Below, in pieces: positions 44,077-53,790 of a DNA stretch of 64,000 nt. The number at the start of each line of letters is the position of its first letter. Position 1 is the stretch's first letter. The notes under the pieces were generated by a model. It made no database searches. It saw only the letters and a program-made list of their open reading frames with translations, and was not told where the DNA came from. A program made the position numbers and the translations under genes. The stretch is from Pseudomonas farris (GTDB lineage Bacteria > Pseudomonadota > Gammaproteobacteria > Pseudomonadales > Pseudomonadaceae). The stretch covers positions 62,001-126,000 of the forward strand of contig NZ_JAHSTV010000012.1 of assembly GCF_019145235.1 (NCBI RefSeq), in the 5' to 3' direction.

Positions 44077-45318
44077 ATGGGCAAGCTGACCGCAAATCAA
44101 GTCAAAAATTTGGTTGAGGCTGGAACGTACGAAGACGGTGACGGGCTTCGTCTTTTAGTGAAACCCTCAGGACGAAAAACCTGGGTGCTCCGCTTTCAAT
44201 TGAATGGCAAACGCAGGGAGATGGGTCTGGGGAGCTACCCTCAGCTTGACCTGAAAAAAGCCCGCGCAGCCGCCTATGAAAATAAAATCCAGATCCTCAA
44301 TGGCACTGATCCACTCGCGAAACGACAGGCTGAACAAGCCGCTCAGCGGGAAGCCACACGCCGGGAACTGGCGCAGCTGATTACCTTCGAGAAGCTGGCC
44401 GCTGACTACCGAGACGCCCATGGATCAAGCTGGTCGGAGAAATGGCGCAAGGGCTGGCTGAGGAAACTCGAGCTCTATGCTTTTCCTACTATAGGGAAGC
44501 TGTCGGCTGACCAGGTCGACACCAAGCATTTAATCAAAGTCTTGCAACCGCTCTGGTCAACCAAGACGCGGACGGCTGACGAAGTTCGTGGGCAAATCGA
44601 ACAGATCCTGGATGCAGCTAGAGCCCAAGGACTTCGGACAGGCGAAAACCCGGCTCGTTGGCGCGGTCATCTGGAAAACCTCCTCAGCCGTCATGAGAAG
44701 AAGAAGGCACGAAAACGTGTCCATCATCCAGCACTTCGATGGCAAGACCTTCCTGAACTAATGCGGACGTTGAACAACAACCCCAGCCACGTCTCCGTCG
44801 CAACTCAGCTACTGATCCTTACTGGCGCCCGCTCACATATGATTCGGCTCGCACGCTGGGATGAGTTAGACCTGGAAGCTGGTCGCTGGTCTTTGCCAGC
44901 TGAACGCATGAAAACTCGCGAGCCTTTCGCGATCCCGCTAGCCCCCGAAGCCGTCTCTCTTCTGAAAAACCTTTCCAAGTTCGGCACCGAGAGCCCGTAC
45001 GTGTTTCCAGGGCGCGGTCGAAGCGGTGTTATGCATGCCAACGGCATTCGTAATCTACTTCATGAGCTAGGCTATGAGCACATCACCCGTCATGGCTTTC
45101 GCTCGACCTTTCGGGATTGGGCTGGTGAAAAGACCCACTTCCCTAGAGAAATCTGCGAGTTGGCCTTGGCCCATGATGAGCGCGGCGAAACTGAGAGCGC
45201 CTATTCCCGATCTGACTTTTTTGATAAGCGCCGCGAGTTGATGGATGCCTGGGCTGTATATGCCAGCTCCGCTCCAGTTCGCCCGCCGCAAACTGAAAAG
45301 GCCGACAACAACTCGTGA
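44077..45318 (+). CDS. Tyrosine-type site-specific integrase (P4-like)
   Basis: A 413-aa integrase that would insert and excise the island. The N-terminal arm-binding domain (DUF4102 type, GDGLRLLVKPSGRKTWVLRF) is followed by a core-binding domain and the catalytic domain. Catalytic residues visible are Arg in LTGARSHMIRLARWDELDL, His/Arg in HGFRSTFRDWAG, His in LALAHDERG and Tyr in AYSRSDFF. The start at 44077 (MGKLTANQVK) fits the family; a longer frame through the G-rich repeats is unlikely. It reads inward from attL. Confidence 0.93.
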   Translation: MGKLTANQVKNLVEAGTYEDGDGLRLLVKPSGRKTWVLRFQLNGKRREMGLGSYPQLDLKKARAAAYENKIQILNGTDPLAKRQAEQAAQREATRRELAQLITFEKLAADYRDAHGSSWSEKWRKGWLRKLELYAFPTIGKLSADQVDTKHLIKVLQPLWSTKTRTADEVRGQIEQILDAARAQGLRTGENPARWRGHLENLLSRHEKKKARKRVHHPALRWQDLPELMRTLNNNPSHVSVATQLLILTGARSHMIRLARWDELDLEAGRWSLPAERMKTREPFAIPLAPEAVSLLKNLSKFGTESPYVFPGRGRSGVMHANGIRNLLHELGYEHITRHGFRSTFRDWAGEKTHFPREICELALAHDERGETESAYSRSDFFDKRRELMDAWAVYASSAPVRPPQTEKADNNS

Positions 45319-45638
45319 GATACCTGAGAGGTGACTACAGTAGAAGCAATAGTCTTCGCGAGCTATGCGGGTGACATGGGTTAATTCTTGGGGTGCCGAG
45401 TGCAGAGCAAACCAATTAAGGGTTGGTAAGTATCACATCGACGTTCTTCACCCAAGACCAAGTCCGGATGAACCTAATGCCTAGAGCGACGGACGGCTGA
45501 GCACTCCCCGAGACACGCCTTGACTTGTGCATTTCGCGCGAAGAGGATGGCAAAGGGCCACGAAGACAGGTGCCAGGCAACCAGCAAGACATCTGACGCC
45601 CAAATGCGTCTGAAACGGTAAGCGAAAGGATTTGCGTT
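45319..45638. other. Gap between integrase and druH
   Basis: 320 nt without a convincing gene. The last part, GCGAAAGGATTTGCGTT, supplies the ribosome-binding site of druH, so the druHE promoter should lie in this gap, but I cannot point to clear -35/-10 boxes. Confidence 0.6.
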
Positions 45639-48600
45639 ATGACCGCATACACCACAACTACAAATCCATTGAAAGCTTGGTTGAGCGAGTTTTTGCTCAA
45701 TCGCGAGCTATTCAAAGGCCCTAGCGGAAAGCCTCTTTACAGCTACCAACTCTCAGAACATGAATACGGATCGCTACGAAATTTGCTTCGCCAGAACCTC
45801 TGTCGAGCTAACAATTCACTCCATGCTCTACATTTGGGAGGCTGTTTTTGCCTGTTCGTCAGTGAGCAGTACCGTAGAAACTACAACAGCTCATGGTCGT
45901 GGTCCGGTGCAGAAGCCGAACTTTCTGTCTCGCTTTCGCAAGCCCAGCATTCAGACCTAACCAGCAAGGGGCTGGAGTACTGGAAGCGCCCCATTCGCTA
46001 CCGTGAAAACGGCCGAGACTGGCTGGGCTCCCTCTTTGCTGAAGGAGGATTACCGTGGCCACTGGTTCAAAAGGATTCGCACGGCTTCGGTAAAGCCGTA
46101 AGGCGCGGAATTAAAAACTTCTTTAGCACCGAAGGCAATCGCCGTACCACTGCCGACCTCATAGCTGACCATGAAGACGAGCTACCCTCTTCGTTTCGTA
46201 ACCTGGAAACCCGTCAGCTACTGGCCGGCATCGTTCAGCAGTTGATGTATCTGGCCGAGCAATATCCACTGAAGGGCCATAAAGATCCCGCTGCCTACCT
46301 GGATAAAGTAGCCCCTGAGTGGACGGGAGCTTTTCCGATTCCTCTCGACGAAACTAATGCCAGAGGTCTGATTAACGACTGGCTGCGTGACGCTGAGCAA
46401 GTGCGTCTAGGTAGAAAAGAAGTTCTCGAGCGCGCTAGGGCCTTCACCTGTGAACATTTCCTGCAAGGAGTGCTTCCAGAATGGAAGATTCGAACAGAGT
46501 TGACTCTGCCAATTGAGAAAACCTTCACCGTCGACGCCGAGCAGCTAGGCAGTACACGCCTGGAATTGGCTTATTACGAGGGTGAACACATACTCGCTCG
46601 CGGCGCGGCCGTGTATGGCCAGCTGGCTGGCGACAAACTGACAGTTCGCTTTTCAAGCCCACAGGTCACACTGGAACGACGTCGACTGAACGAGCAAGTG
46701 ACACTGCGCTTGCTCGACAATGGACGTATGGTTCAGTGCTTTCATTTTGACGGCAGTGGTTTAGATTCCCAGGAAACACCGCTGGTTTTTGAGCAGCGAT
46801 CGGATCGCTGGCAATTAGCTGGAACTTCTTCTTGCTGCGTGGCGGGAAACCTGGCCCGGCTTCGCCTCCCAGTTGGTTTTAAAATTTCATCTGAAGGCGC
46901 TGCTCCCGAGTTACTGACTAAAGACAGCGAGGGCGGTCAGTGGCTAGATACCTTGGCCGATTTATCTCTGCTGAATGGCACAGATCATTATCGGATCGAG
47001 CTTAATCAAGCGCGGAGCGATCAAAACAGACCAACACTTGCTGGTGCTCAAGGGCTCTACGACAGCAATCCCAGCGTCACATATCTGGGTTGGCCACGGC
47101 TTGTGCTGCCCGATGGCTATGCATTTGCTGTGGATGAGATTCAAGAGTTTGCCAATGGGCAGCCACTGGATAGCCTTCGTCGTGTCGGCCTCACCGGTGT
47201 GGTGCGCTACACCCTGAAGAGTCGTTCTGGAAAAACGCTTTTACAACGTCGTTTCGCGGTATTGCCTAAAGATTTTAGCCTCTCACTCTTTCCAGCGGCC
47301 AACGAAAAGTCGGCCCGATTGCAGATCAAAGGCGCCCTACAGCTCGATTTAAAGGTTGGCAGCGATATGTTGACGGCCAAGCGATTGGACTCAGAGCAAT
47401 GCGCCACATTCAGTCTTCACCATCTAGGTGAAACACCTCCGGCCAGCTTTACGTTGGAGATCGACCGAATAGGCGGCAACCAGCCCCTACAAATTCGACT
47501 GCCTTATCCTTACCAAGGGGCGCGACTCATAGCACCCGACGAAACCCCTTCGCGAGTACGCGAACTCACGCTGAACCAGTTAATCGGGCATCGCATCACA
47601 TTAACGTCAGGGCTAATGCAGGGCCAAAGCTTCCATATGCAAATGGAGTTAATTTGCGAGGCTACGCCGCACCCCAAGCGACACTACGAAATCAAGGTAG
47701 GTTCTATCCCAACGTTGCTGAATTTATTCAGCTACCAAAGCGACATGCAGCAAATGCTAGGTGCCGTTGATGAGCAGGATGCATTCATCAAGCTCACGCT
47801 GGAAACAGAGCAGCGTCTTCTTAGCCTAAGTATTCGACGCTACAACGGGCGCCTTCAATGGGAGAGTCGAGACACGCTTACGATCTGCGAGATGAGCACA
47901 GATACTATTTTGGACGGCGCCCAAGTCGAAGCGATGCTTCTTTCTGATCCAAAACAATCGCCAATCCATCTTGGTGAACGTAAGAGTCAAAACGTGGGAA
48001 CAGGACAGTTCGATATACCGAACACTATGCATCGCAAAGGGCCGTGGCTGATCTATCCGGCCAAGGACTGCAAAACTCAGTTCCGTCCTGCCCTCTTCCT
48101 TTCCGACGCCACCATCACAGACGGGGCGACAGAGATTCTCTCACTGCATAGGGCCACGCAGGTTTTTCACCCGAAAACAAATTCCACCGCAATCAGCCAA
48201 CAAATTGCCGCTATGGCGAAAGAGTTTGGTCACAGCGGCTGGCAATACCTGGCGGACTTGAAGCAACACTACGCGCACCTACCCTTGTCTTCTTTTGAAA
48301 GCTGGAGAGCGCTGTCAAGAAATCCGGAAGCTTTGGCCTTTGCTGTTCTTCGTCTTGAGATGGATGAAGTATTTTGCGGCCGAATTCGCGACGAATTAGC
48401 CGTTATCTGGGAGGCGATTCCTCTGCCTGTGTGGGCAGAGGCTCATGTGCAGTTTCTGGAAGGATTGGTGGCCACTGGCTTCCCGGAAATTCTCATTAAG
48501 AACCTGGAGGCGAATCGCGCCGCGGTATTGCGTCTGGTGGTTTCGGGCTTCGATTACCTGGGCGACTATCTGCGCACCGGTAACAAAAGCAGCCTGACGA

Positions 48601-48959
48601 AAATCCCGCCTCAATTGGTGGTACCGGGTTGGAACCAAGCATTACGCCAACAACACGCGTCCAACACTAAGTGGCCTACAGATCTCACTGCGGAGTTGAC
48701 CAGCTGGGTTTTTCAGAATCCGATACCCGCCTTCTTGAGAGAAATCACACCCGTTGGTTTCACCAAGGCTGTTTCCTACTTACCAATTTTTTTGGCCTAC
48801 GTGACTGCCGGAAAGGCAACGCTAAACGATTTGCCTGTGCCTATGGCGTATCTGAAATTCGCAATTCGTCTTGTCTCTGATTTCGACCGTCAGGGCTGGT
48901 TCGCGCCGACTCATGCTCTGATGGTCTCCTATTTGCTGGCCTCTGAAGACGGGGCATAA
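45639..48959 (+). CDS. druH: Druantia type III protein DruH (probable)
   Basis: A 1106-aa protein with no domain I can name. It begins MTAYTTTTNPLKAWLSEFL, has no signal peptide or membrane segment, and reads as alternating beta-rich and helical regions. The call rests on context: a single huge uncharacterised gene (about 1100 aa) immediately followed, 9 nt later, by a DEAH helicase with DUF1998, the two-gene composition of Druantia type III (druH-druE). Base composition is visibly more AT-rich than the core genes, consistent with transfer. A DISARM or BREX component is less likely, as none of their partner genes is present. Confidence 0.72.
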   Translation: MTAYTTTTNPLKAWLSEFLLNRELFKGPSGKPLYSYQLSEHEYGSLRNLLRQNLCRANNSLHALHLGGCFCLFVSEQYRRNYNSSWSWSGAEAELSVSLSQAQHSDLTSKGLEYWKRPIRYRENGRDWLGSLFAEGGLPWPLVQKDSHGFGKAVRRGIKNFFSTEGNRRTTADLIADHEDELPSSFRNLETRQLLAGIVQQLMYLAEQYPLKGHKDPAAYLDKVAPEWTGAFPIPLDETNARGLINDWLRDAEQVRLGRKEVLERARAFTCEHFLQGVLPEWKIRTELTLPIEKTFTVDAEQLGSTRLELAYYEGEHILARGAAVYGQLAGDKLTVRFSSPQVTLERRRLNEQVTLRLLDNGRMVQCFHFDGSGLDSQETPLVFEQRSDRWQLAGTSSCCVAGNLARLRLPVGFKISSEGAAPELLTKDSEGGQWLDTLADLSLLNGTDHYRIELNQARSDQNRPTLAGAQGLYDSNPSVTYLGWPRLVLPDGYAFAVDEIQEFANGQPLDSLRRVGLTGVVRYTLKSRSGKTLLQRRFAVLPKDFSLSLFPAANEKSARLQIKGALQLDLKVGSDMLTAKRLDSEQCATFSLHHLGETPPASFTLEIDRIGGNQPLQIRLPYPYQGARLIAPDETPSRVRELTLNQLIGHRITLTSGLMQGQSFHMQMELICEATPHPKRHYEIKVGSIPTLLNLFSYQSDMQQMLGAVDEQDAFIKLTLETEQRLLSLSIRRYNGRLQWESRDTLTICEMSTDTILDGAQVEAMLLSDPKQSPIHLGERKSQNVGTGQFDIPNTMHRKGPWLIYPAKDCKTQFRPALFLSDATITDGATEILSLHRATQVFHPKTNSTAISQQIAAMAKEFGHSGWQYLADLKQHYAHLPLSSFESWRALSRNPEALAFAVLRLEMDEVFCGRIRDELAVIWEAIPLPVWAEAHVQFLEGLVATGFPEILIKNLEANRAAVLRLVVSGFDYLGDYLRTGNKSSLTKIPPQLVVPGWNQALRQQHASNTKWPTDLTAELTSWVFQNPIPAFLREITPVGFTKAVSYLPIFLAYVTAGKATLNDLPVPMAYLKFAIRLVSDFDRQGWFAPTHALMVSYLLASEDGA

Positions 48960-48968
48960 GGAGTTTCA

Positions 48969-51416
48969 ATGCGTTTTTTCAGGGATTTGATCGAGCAAAG
49001 TCTTAACCGCACGAGGGAAGCGACTCTGGGGGTCTTGGGCGTCAACGACTCAGGGCTTCGTCGTCATTTAAGCGAAAAAATGGTAGATGAGCTGGGGGCC
49101 GACGGCTGCTTCCTAGCGCCCCCTGTTTTCGAGCACACGTTTGGTTGGAAAGAGTCAAAAGAACGCCTCCAAGATTTAGAGGGCTCGTTGCTCTCTAAAA
49201 GCCTGCTTAATACGCTACAAAATGCACACGCCTATATTTTTCCAAAAGACGCCCATCCATATACGCACCAGCTTCACGCGTGGCGTACTTTACTCTGCGA
49301 GGAGCCTCGCTCTGCCATAATCACCAGCGGTACCGGCTCGGGTAAAACTGAGTGTTTTATGGTGCCAATCCTCGAGGATCTAATCCGTGAGCGTGATCTG
49401 AAACAGACGCCCTTGGTCGGAGTGAGAGCGCTGTTCCTCTATCCTCTCAACGCCCTAATCAACTCTCAACAGGAGCGTTTGGACGCATGGACGCGCGCAT
49501 ACGGCAAAGATATTCGGTTTTGCTTATACAACGGTAAAACTGAAGAGCGCGAAGGTGTAGTTCGCAAGATTCAAGTACTGAAACAAAATCAAGTTTTGTC
49601 ACGGGAACTCTTGCGTAAAGAGCCTGCGCCAATACTGATGACCAACGCAACAATGCTCGAATACATGCTGGTCCGCCAGGTAGACAATCCGATTCTAGAA
49701 ATTTCAAAACAACAGCAGTCTCTGCGCTGGATAGTCCTTGATGAGGCGCACACTTACGTTGGCTCCCAAGCAGCAGAAATGTCCCTACTACTGCGTCGAG
49801 TTGTCCAGGCCTTCGGTAAAACTCCAGAGCAAATTCGCTTTATTGCAACATCAGCCACCATAGCGGGTGTGGACGCCGAAGATAGTTTGAAACGTTATCT
49901 TGCGGATCTGGCGGGGGTGAGGCTTCAGCAGGTGGAAGTAATCGGCGGATCCCGTGTTTGGCCTGATCTCCTGTTTGACTCTGAAGAACAAGACATTCCG
50001 CTCGAGGAGGTTCAATCCATCGAGCCCCAGCACGAGGTATCGTCGACCCGATTCGATGCCCTTGGTCAAAGCTCAATTGCCAGATCATTAAGACATACCG
50101 TTGTTAACTCGGCTAAACCGCTCGATCTAGATGACTTGCTTGTGGCGCTCGATTCGAAGCTACAACCTGGAAGTAGACTAAAACAGCAACGGGAAGTATT
50201 AGGCTGGCTTGATGTGTTGACTGGCACGCGGCTCAAAAAAGACGATCCTCCCTTCCTAAAGCTACGCACGCACCTTTTCCAACGAATGCTTCATGGCCTT
50301 TGGTCCTGCGTTGATGTGAATTGCAGTGCCAAATCCGCGCATCTGAAAGATTGGCCGTTCGGTAACGTTTACGTGAATCAGCGCGCAGTCTGCGAATGCA
50401 AAGCGCCTGTTTACGAGCTGGGCTTTTGCGATGACTGTAAAACCCCGCATTTGATTGCGGAGGATCGAAGCGGCGTACTTCATCAGCTAAGCCCATACGC
50501 AGGTGATGAGTTTTCTCTCAGCTACGAGAACGGAGAAGAAGAGGCATCGTCTGGAGGTGAAGTTACCGGTCCCTCCAATAGGACGCCAGTGCAACGCCTT
50601 GTGATTGCTGGTTTGCAGGTGGCACAAGAGCCTTTCCTTACCGTCAGTCTCGATCTCGACACGCACGGTATATGCGCCACTAACGCAAAACGCCCTATCA
50701 ACATTGTCATAGCGGAAGACAAAGAAGCCTGCTGTAGCCACTGTGACCACTATTTGCCAAACGGCAAAAGCTTTCTGAGAAAGGCCTATCTGGGCGCGCC
50801 CTTCTACGTCGCGAATGCCGTCCCGACAGTCTTGGAGTTCTGCCCGGATGCGGACAAAGATGATAGCAACGGACGCTCCCCAGAAGAGCTACCCGGCCGC
50901 GGCCGCAAGCTGATTACCTTTACCGACAGCCGTCAGGGCACTGCCCGCATGGCGGTACGAATGCAACAAGAGGCCGAGCGTTCGCGACTGCGTGGTTTGG
51001 TGTTTGAGACGTTACGAAATGCCCAGGCTAAGGCTGATGCCGAACCTAAAGATGTTCCCACTGGTGATTTCACGGAGCTGATGGTTCAAGCGGAAGGTTT
51101 GGAAAAATTGGGGATGGGTGTAATGGCCGCAGAACTTCGTAGACAAGCGAATGCATTACGCTCCGGCGGCTCCCCACAAAAGCGAGTCGCCAGTGTCGAC
51201 TGGGGGGACATGGTTCAGGAGTTAGCTGCGTCTAAAGATGTTGAACAGTCAATCCTGCGTTATAACCGCTACGCCAATCCCGTTCTTTTTGACGGAAGCC
51301 AAGGTGGTGCAACCATGGCTCGCTTGCTCTTAGCTCGGGAATTTGCTCGACGCCCGTATCCGTCCGGCCAAGTCATCTACCCACCCCTGCAAAGCCAAGA
51401 CATGGTGTGCACTTAA
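48969..51416 (+). pseudogene. druE: DruE helicase, 5' part (cut by IS66)
   Basis: The first 795 codons of a giant superfamily 2 helicase, then 20 codons read into the insertion sequence before a stop. Walker A SGTGSGKT is at residues 120-127, DEAH at 258-261 in WIVLDEAHTYVG, and motif III as ATSATIAG near 297. A cysteine-rich segment (CECKAPVYELGFCDDCKTP) may bind zinc, and GRKLITFTDSRQGTARMA begins the second helicase lobe. AAGGAG lies 7 nt before the ATG. The frame is intact up to the target duplication at 51348. With the remaining part at 53783 the protein would be 2087 aa, the expected DruE size. Confidence 0.82.
51348..51355 (+). repeat. 8-bp target-site duplication, left copy
   Basis: CGACGCCC lies directly outside the left end of the insertion sequence and is repeated directly outside the right end at 53783-53790. 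Eight bases is the duplication length of the IS66 family. Confidence 0.95.
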
Positions 51417-51458
51417 ATTTAAGTGGGCACCAGTTCTAGCCTTTTAAGCGGGTATTTC

Positions 51459-51791
51459 ATGCAACCACAACGCCGTTCCTACTCCAGATCCTTCAAAGTC
51501 CAAGTCATTCAAGAGTGCGCCCAGCCCGGCGCCTCGATTGCCAGCGTCGCGCTGAGCCATAGCCTCAACGCGAACCTTGTCCACAAATGGATTCGGGTGC
51601 AAACGCAAAAAAACACGGAGCTGCAACCTGCTTTTATTCCGTTACCCATGCAGCTAGCCGGAGCAAATTCGCAAGCTGCATCATCGAATATCTGCGTTGA
51701 AATCCCACACCCGCGTGGCACTGTCAAAGTGAACTGGCCGACCGAAAGCGCGGCTGCCTGCGCGACCTTTCTTCGAGACCTGTTGCGATGA
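51459..51791 (+). CDS. tnpA: IS66 accessory protein TnpA
   Basis: A 110-aa protein with the IS66 Orf1 pattern: RRSYSRSFKVQVIQECAQPG and NANLVHKWIRV form a helix-turn-helix related to the IS3 OrfA fold. The ATG at 51459 is preferred to an upstream alternative. It overlaps tnpB by 4 nt. Confidence 0.9.
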   Translation: MQPQRRSYSRSFKVQVIQECAQPGASIASVALSHSLNANLVHKWIRVQTQKNTELQPAFIPLPMQLAGANSQAASSNICVEIPHPRGTVKVNWPTESAAACATFLRDLLR

Positions 51792-52123
51792 TCCGCATCG
51801 ACTCCATCTGGCTCGCCACCGAGCCCATGGACATGCGCGCCGGCACCGAAACCGCTCTGGCGCGTGTGGTCGCCGTGTTCGGTGCGGCGCAGCCGCACTG
51901 TGCTTATTTGTTTGCCAACCGCCGCGCCAATCGCATGAAAGTGCTGGTGCACGACGGGTTAGGTATCTGGCTGGCGGCGCGCCGCCTGCATCAAGGCAAG
52001 TTCTTCTGGCCGGGTTCTAGACACGGCTCTCAGATGGAATTAGGTGCCGAACAACTGCATGCCCTGGTGCTGGGTTTGCCTTGGCAAAGAGTTGGGCCAG
52101 GCAGCGCGATTTCCATCATATAA
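51788..52123 (+). CDS. tnpB: IS66 accessory protein TnpB
   Basis: A 111-aa IS66 Orf2 protein. The hallmarks are IWLATEPMDMRAGTET and the GLGIWLAARRLHQGKFFWP segment. It is required for transposition in IS66-type elements, though its biochemical role is unclear. Confidence 0.93.
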   Translation: MIRIDSIWLATEPMDMRAGTETALARVVAVFGAAQPHCAYLFANRRANRMKVLVHDGLGIWLAARRLHQGKFFWPGSRHGSQMELGAEQLHALVLGLPWQRVGPGSAISII

Positions 52124-52204
52124 CGCCTGCCACGACCAGCCAGGCCGTGCAATTGTCCGATGAGCCTATCGTCGCTTTTAGGCTGTTCTGGCAAAATCGG
52201 CGGC

Positions 52205-53752
52205 ATGACTTCGCTTCCTAATCTCGACCACTTAACCCCTGAACAACTGCGCGCTCTGGCGGCGCAGTTGATGCAGCGTGTCGAGAATCTCGATCAGAAA
52301 GTCGAGACGATGGGTAAGCAAATCCATCATCACAAAACGGTCAACGAGAAACTGGCCCACGAGATCGCGCAGCTCAAGCGCTTCAAGTTTGCCAAGCGCA
52401 GCGAGCAACTGAGCCCGGATCAGGCCAGCCTGCTTGATGACCTGATCGATACTGACATCGCAGCCATCGAAGCCGAACTTGAAGCGCTGCAACCCGCTCC
52501 CGTTTCGACCGAGGCTCGGCAAAAACCTAAACGTACCGCCTTGCCGCCGCAGTTTCCGCGCACCCTGATCCATCACGAACCCGACAACAGCCACTGCCAG
52601 TGCGGCTGCGCCCTCAAGCGTATCGGCGAGGATGTCAGCGAGAAACTCGACTACACGCCGGGCGTGTTCACCGTCGAGCGTCATATCCGTGGCAAGTGGG
52701 TCTGCGGTCAGTGCGAAACGCTGATCCAGGCACCGGTTCCGGCGCAGGTCATCGACAAAGGTATCCCAACCGCCGGCCTGCTGGCCCATGTCATGATCGC
52801 GAAGTTCGCCGACCATTTACCGCTCTATCGTCAGGAGTCGATTTTTGGTCGGGCCGGTTTGGCCATCGCCCGCTCGACCCTGGCGCAATGGGTCGGCAAC
52901 TGTGGTGTGCAGTTGCAGCCGCTGGTCGATGCCCTGCGCGATGCTGTTCTCGAACATGGCGTAATCCACGCCGATGAAACGCCGGTGCAGATGCTTACGC
53001 CGGGCGCAAAGAAAACCCATCGCGCCTATGTCTGGGCCTACGCCACCAGCCAGTTCTCGGACTTGGCGGCGGTCGTTTACGACTTCAGCCCCAGCCGCGC
53101 CGGAGAGCACGCACGTAACTTCCTGCAAGGCTGGAAGGGCAAGCTGGTTTGCGACGATTTTGGTGGCTACAAGGCCAGCTTTGAACTCGGCGTCACCGAG
53201 ATCGGCTGCATGGCCCATGCGCGCCGCAAGTTCTTCGAATTGCACGCCACCAACAAGAGCCAGCTCGCCGAACAGGCCTTGCGCTACATCCAGTTGCTTT
53301 ACGAAATCGAGAGCGAAGTCCGCGACCTTGAACCGGATTTACGCCGCCTAATACGGCAAGAAAAAGCGGTACCGGTGATGGATGCTCTGCATGCCTGGAT
53401 GATCGCCCAGCGCCAGATCGTGCACGACGGCTCGGCGATAAGCAAAGCTCTGGATTACAGCCTCAAACGCTGGACGGCGCTGTCGCGCTATCTCGATAAC
53501 GGGGCCGTACCCATTGACAATAATTGGTGCGAGAACCAAATCCGACCGTGGGCGTTGGGTCGCAAAAATTGGCTCTTTGCAGGATCACTGCGCAGCGGTA
53601 AACGCGCGGCGGCGATCATGAGTTTGATCCAGTCGGCGCGGCTCAACGGGCATGATCCGTATGCTTATTTGAAGGACGTCCTCACGCGCCTGCCGACGCA
53701 GCGGGCGAGTGATATTGCGGAGCTGCTGCCGCATAGGTGGCAACCGGTTTAG
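52205..53752 (+). CDS. tnpC: IS66 transposase TnpC
   Basis: The DDE transposase, 515 aa. It has an N-terminal leucine-zipper-like helix (LRALAAQLMQRVENLDQKVE), a zinc-finger (CQCGCALKRIG and CGQCETL), and the catalytic acids in HADETPVQML, CDDFGGYKA and NWCENQIRPWALGRKNWLFA. A start 45 nt earlier is possible. The frame is unbroken. Confidence 0.93.
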   Translation: MTSLPNLDHLTPEQLRALAAQLMQRVENLDQKVETMGKQIHHHKTVNEKLAHEIAQLKRFKFAKRSEQLSPDQASLLDDLIDTDIAAIEAELEALQPAPVSTEARQKPKRTALPPQFPRTLIHHEPDNSHCQCGCALKRIGEDVSEKLDYTPGVFTVERHIRGKWVCGQCETLIQAPVPAQVIDKGIPTAGLLAHVMIAKFADHLPLYRQESIFGRAGLAIARSTLAQWVGNCGVQLQPLVDALRDAVLEHGVIHADETPVQMLTPGAKKTHRAYVWAYATSQFSDLAAVVYDFSPSRAGEHARNFLQGWKGKLVCDDFGGYKASFELGVTEIGCMAHARRKFFELHATNKSQLAEQALRYIQLLYEIESEVRDLEPDLRRLIRQEKAVPVMDALHAWMIAQRQIVHDGSAISKALDYSLKRWTALSRYLDNGAVPIDNNWCENQIRPWALGRKNWLFAGSLRSGKRAAAIMSLIQSARLNGHDPYAYLKDVLTRLPTQRASDIAELLPHRWQPV

Positions 53753-53782
53753 TTACGCAAGACGGGATGCCCGGACGCATAC

Positions 53783-53790
53783 CGACGCCC
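53783..53790 (+). repeat. 8-bp target-site duplication, right copy
   Basis: CGACGCCC, identical to 51348-51355. It supplies codons CGA CGC CC- of the restored druE frame (Arg-Arg-Pro). Confidence 0.95.

Larger units (their letters stand above)
51356..53782 (+). mobile_element. IS66-family insertion sequence, 2427 bp
   Basis: A complete element with three genes (tnpA, tnpB, tnpC). Its ends are imperfect inverted repeats: the left end reads GTATCCGTCCGG and the complement of the right end GTATGCGTCCGG. It is flanked by the 8-bp duplication CGACGCCC and oriented with druE. All three genes look intact, so the element may still move. Confidence 0.95.
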
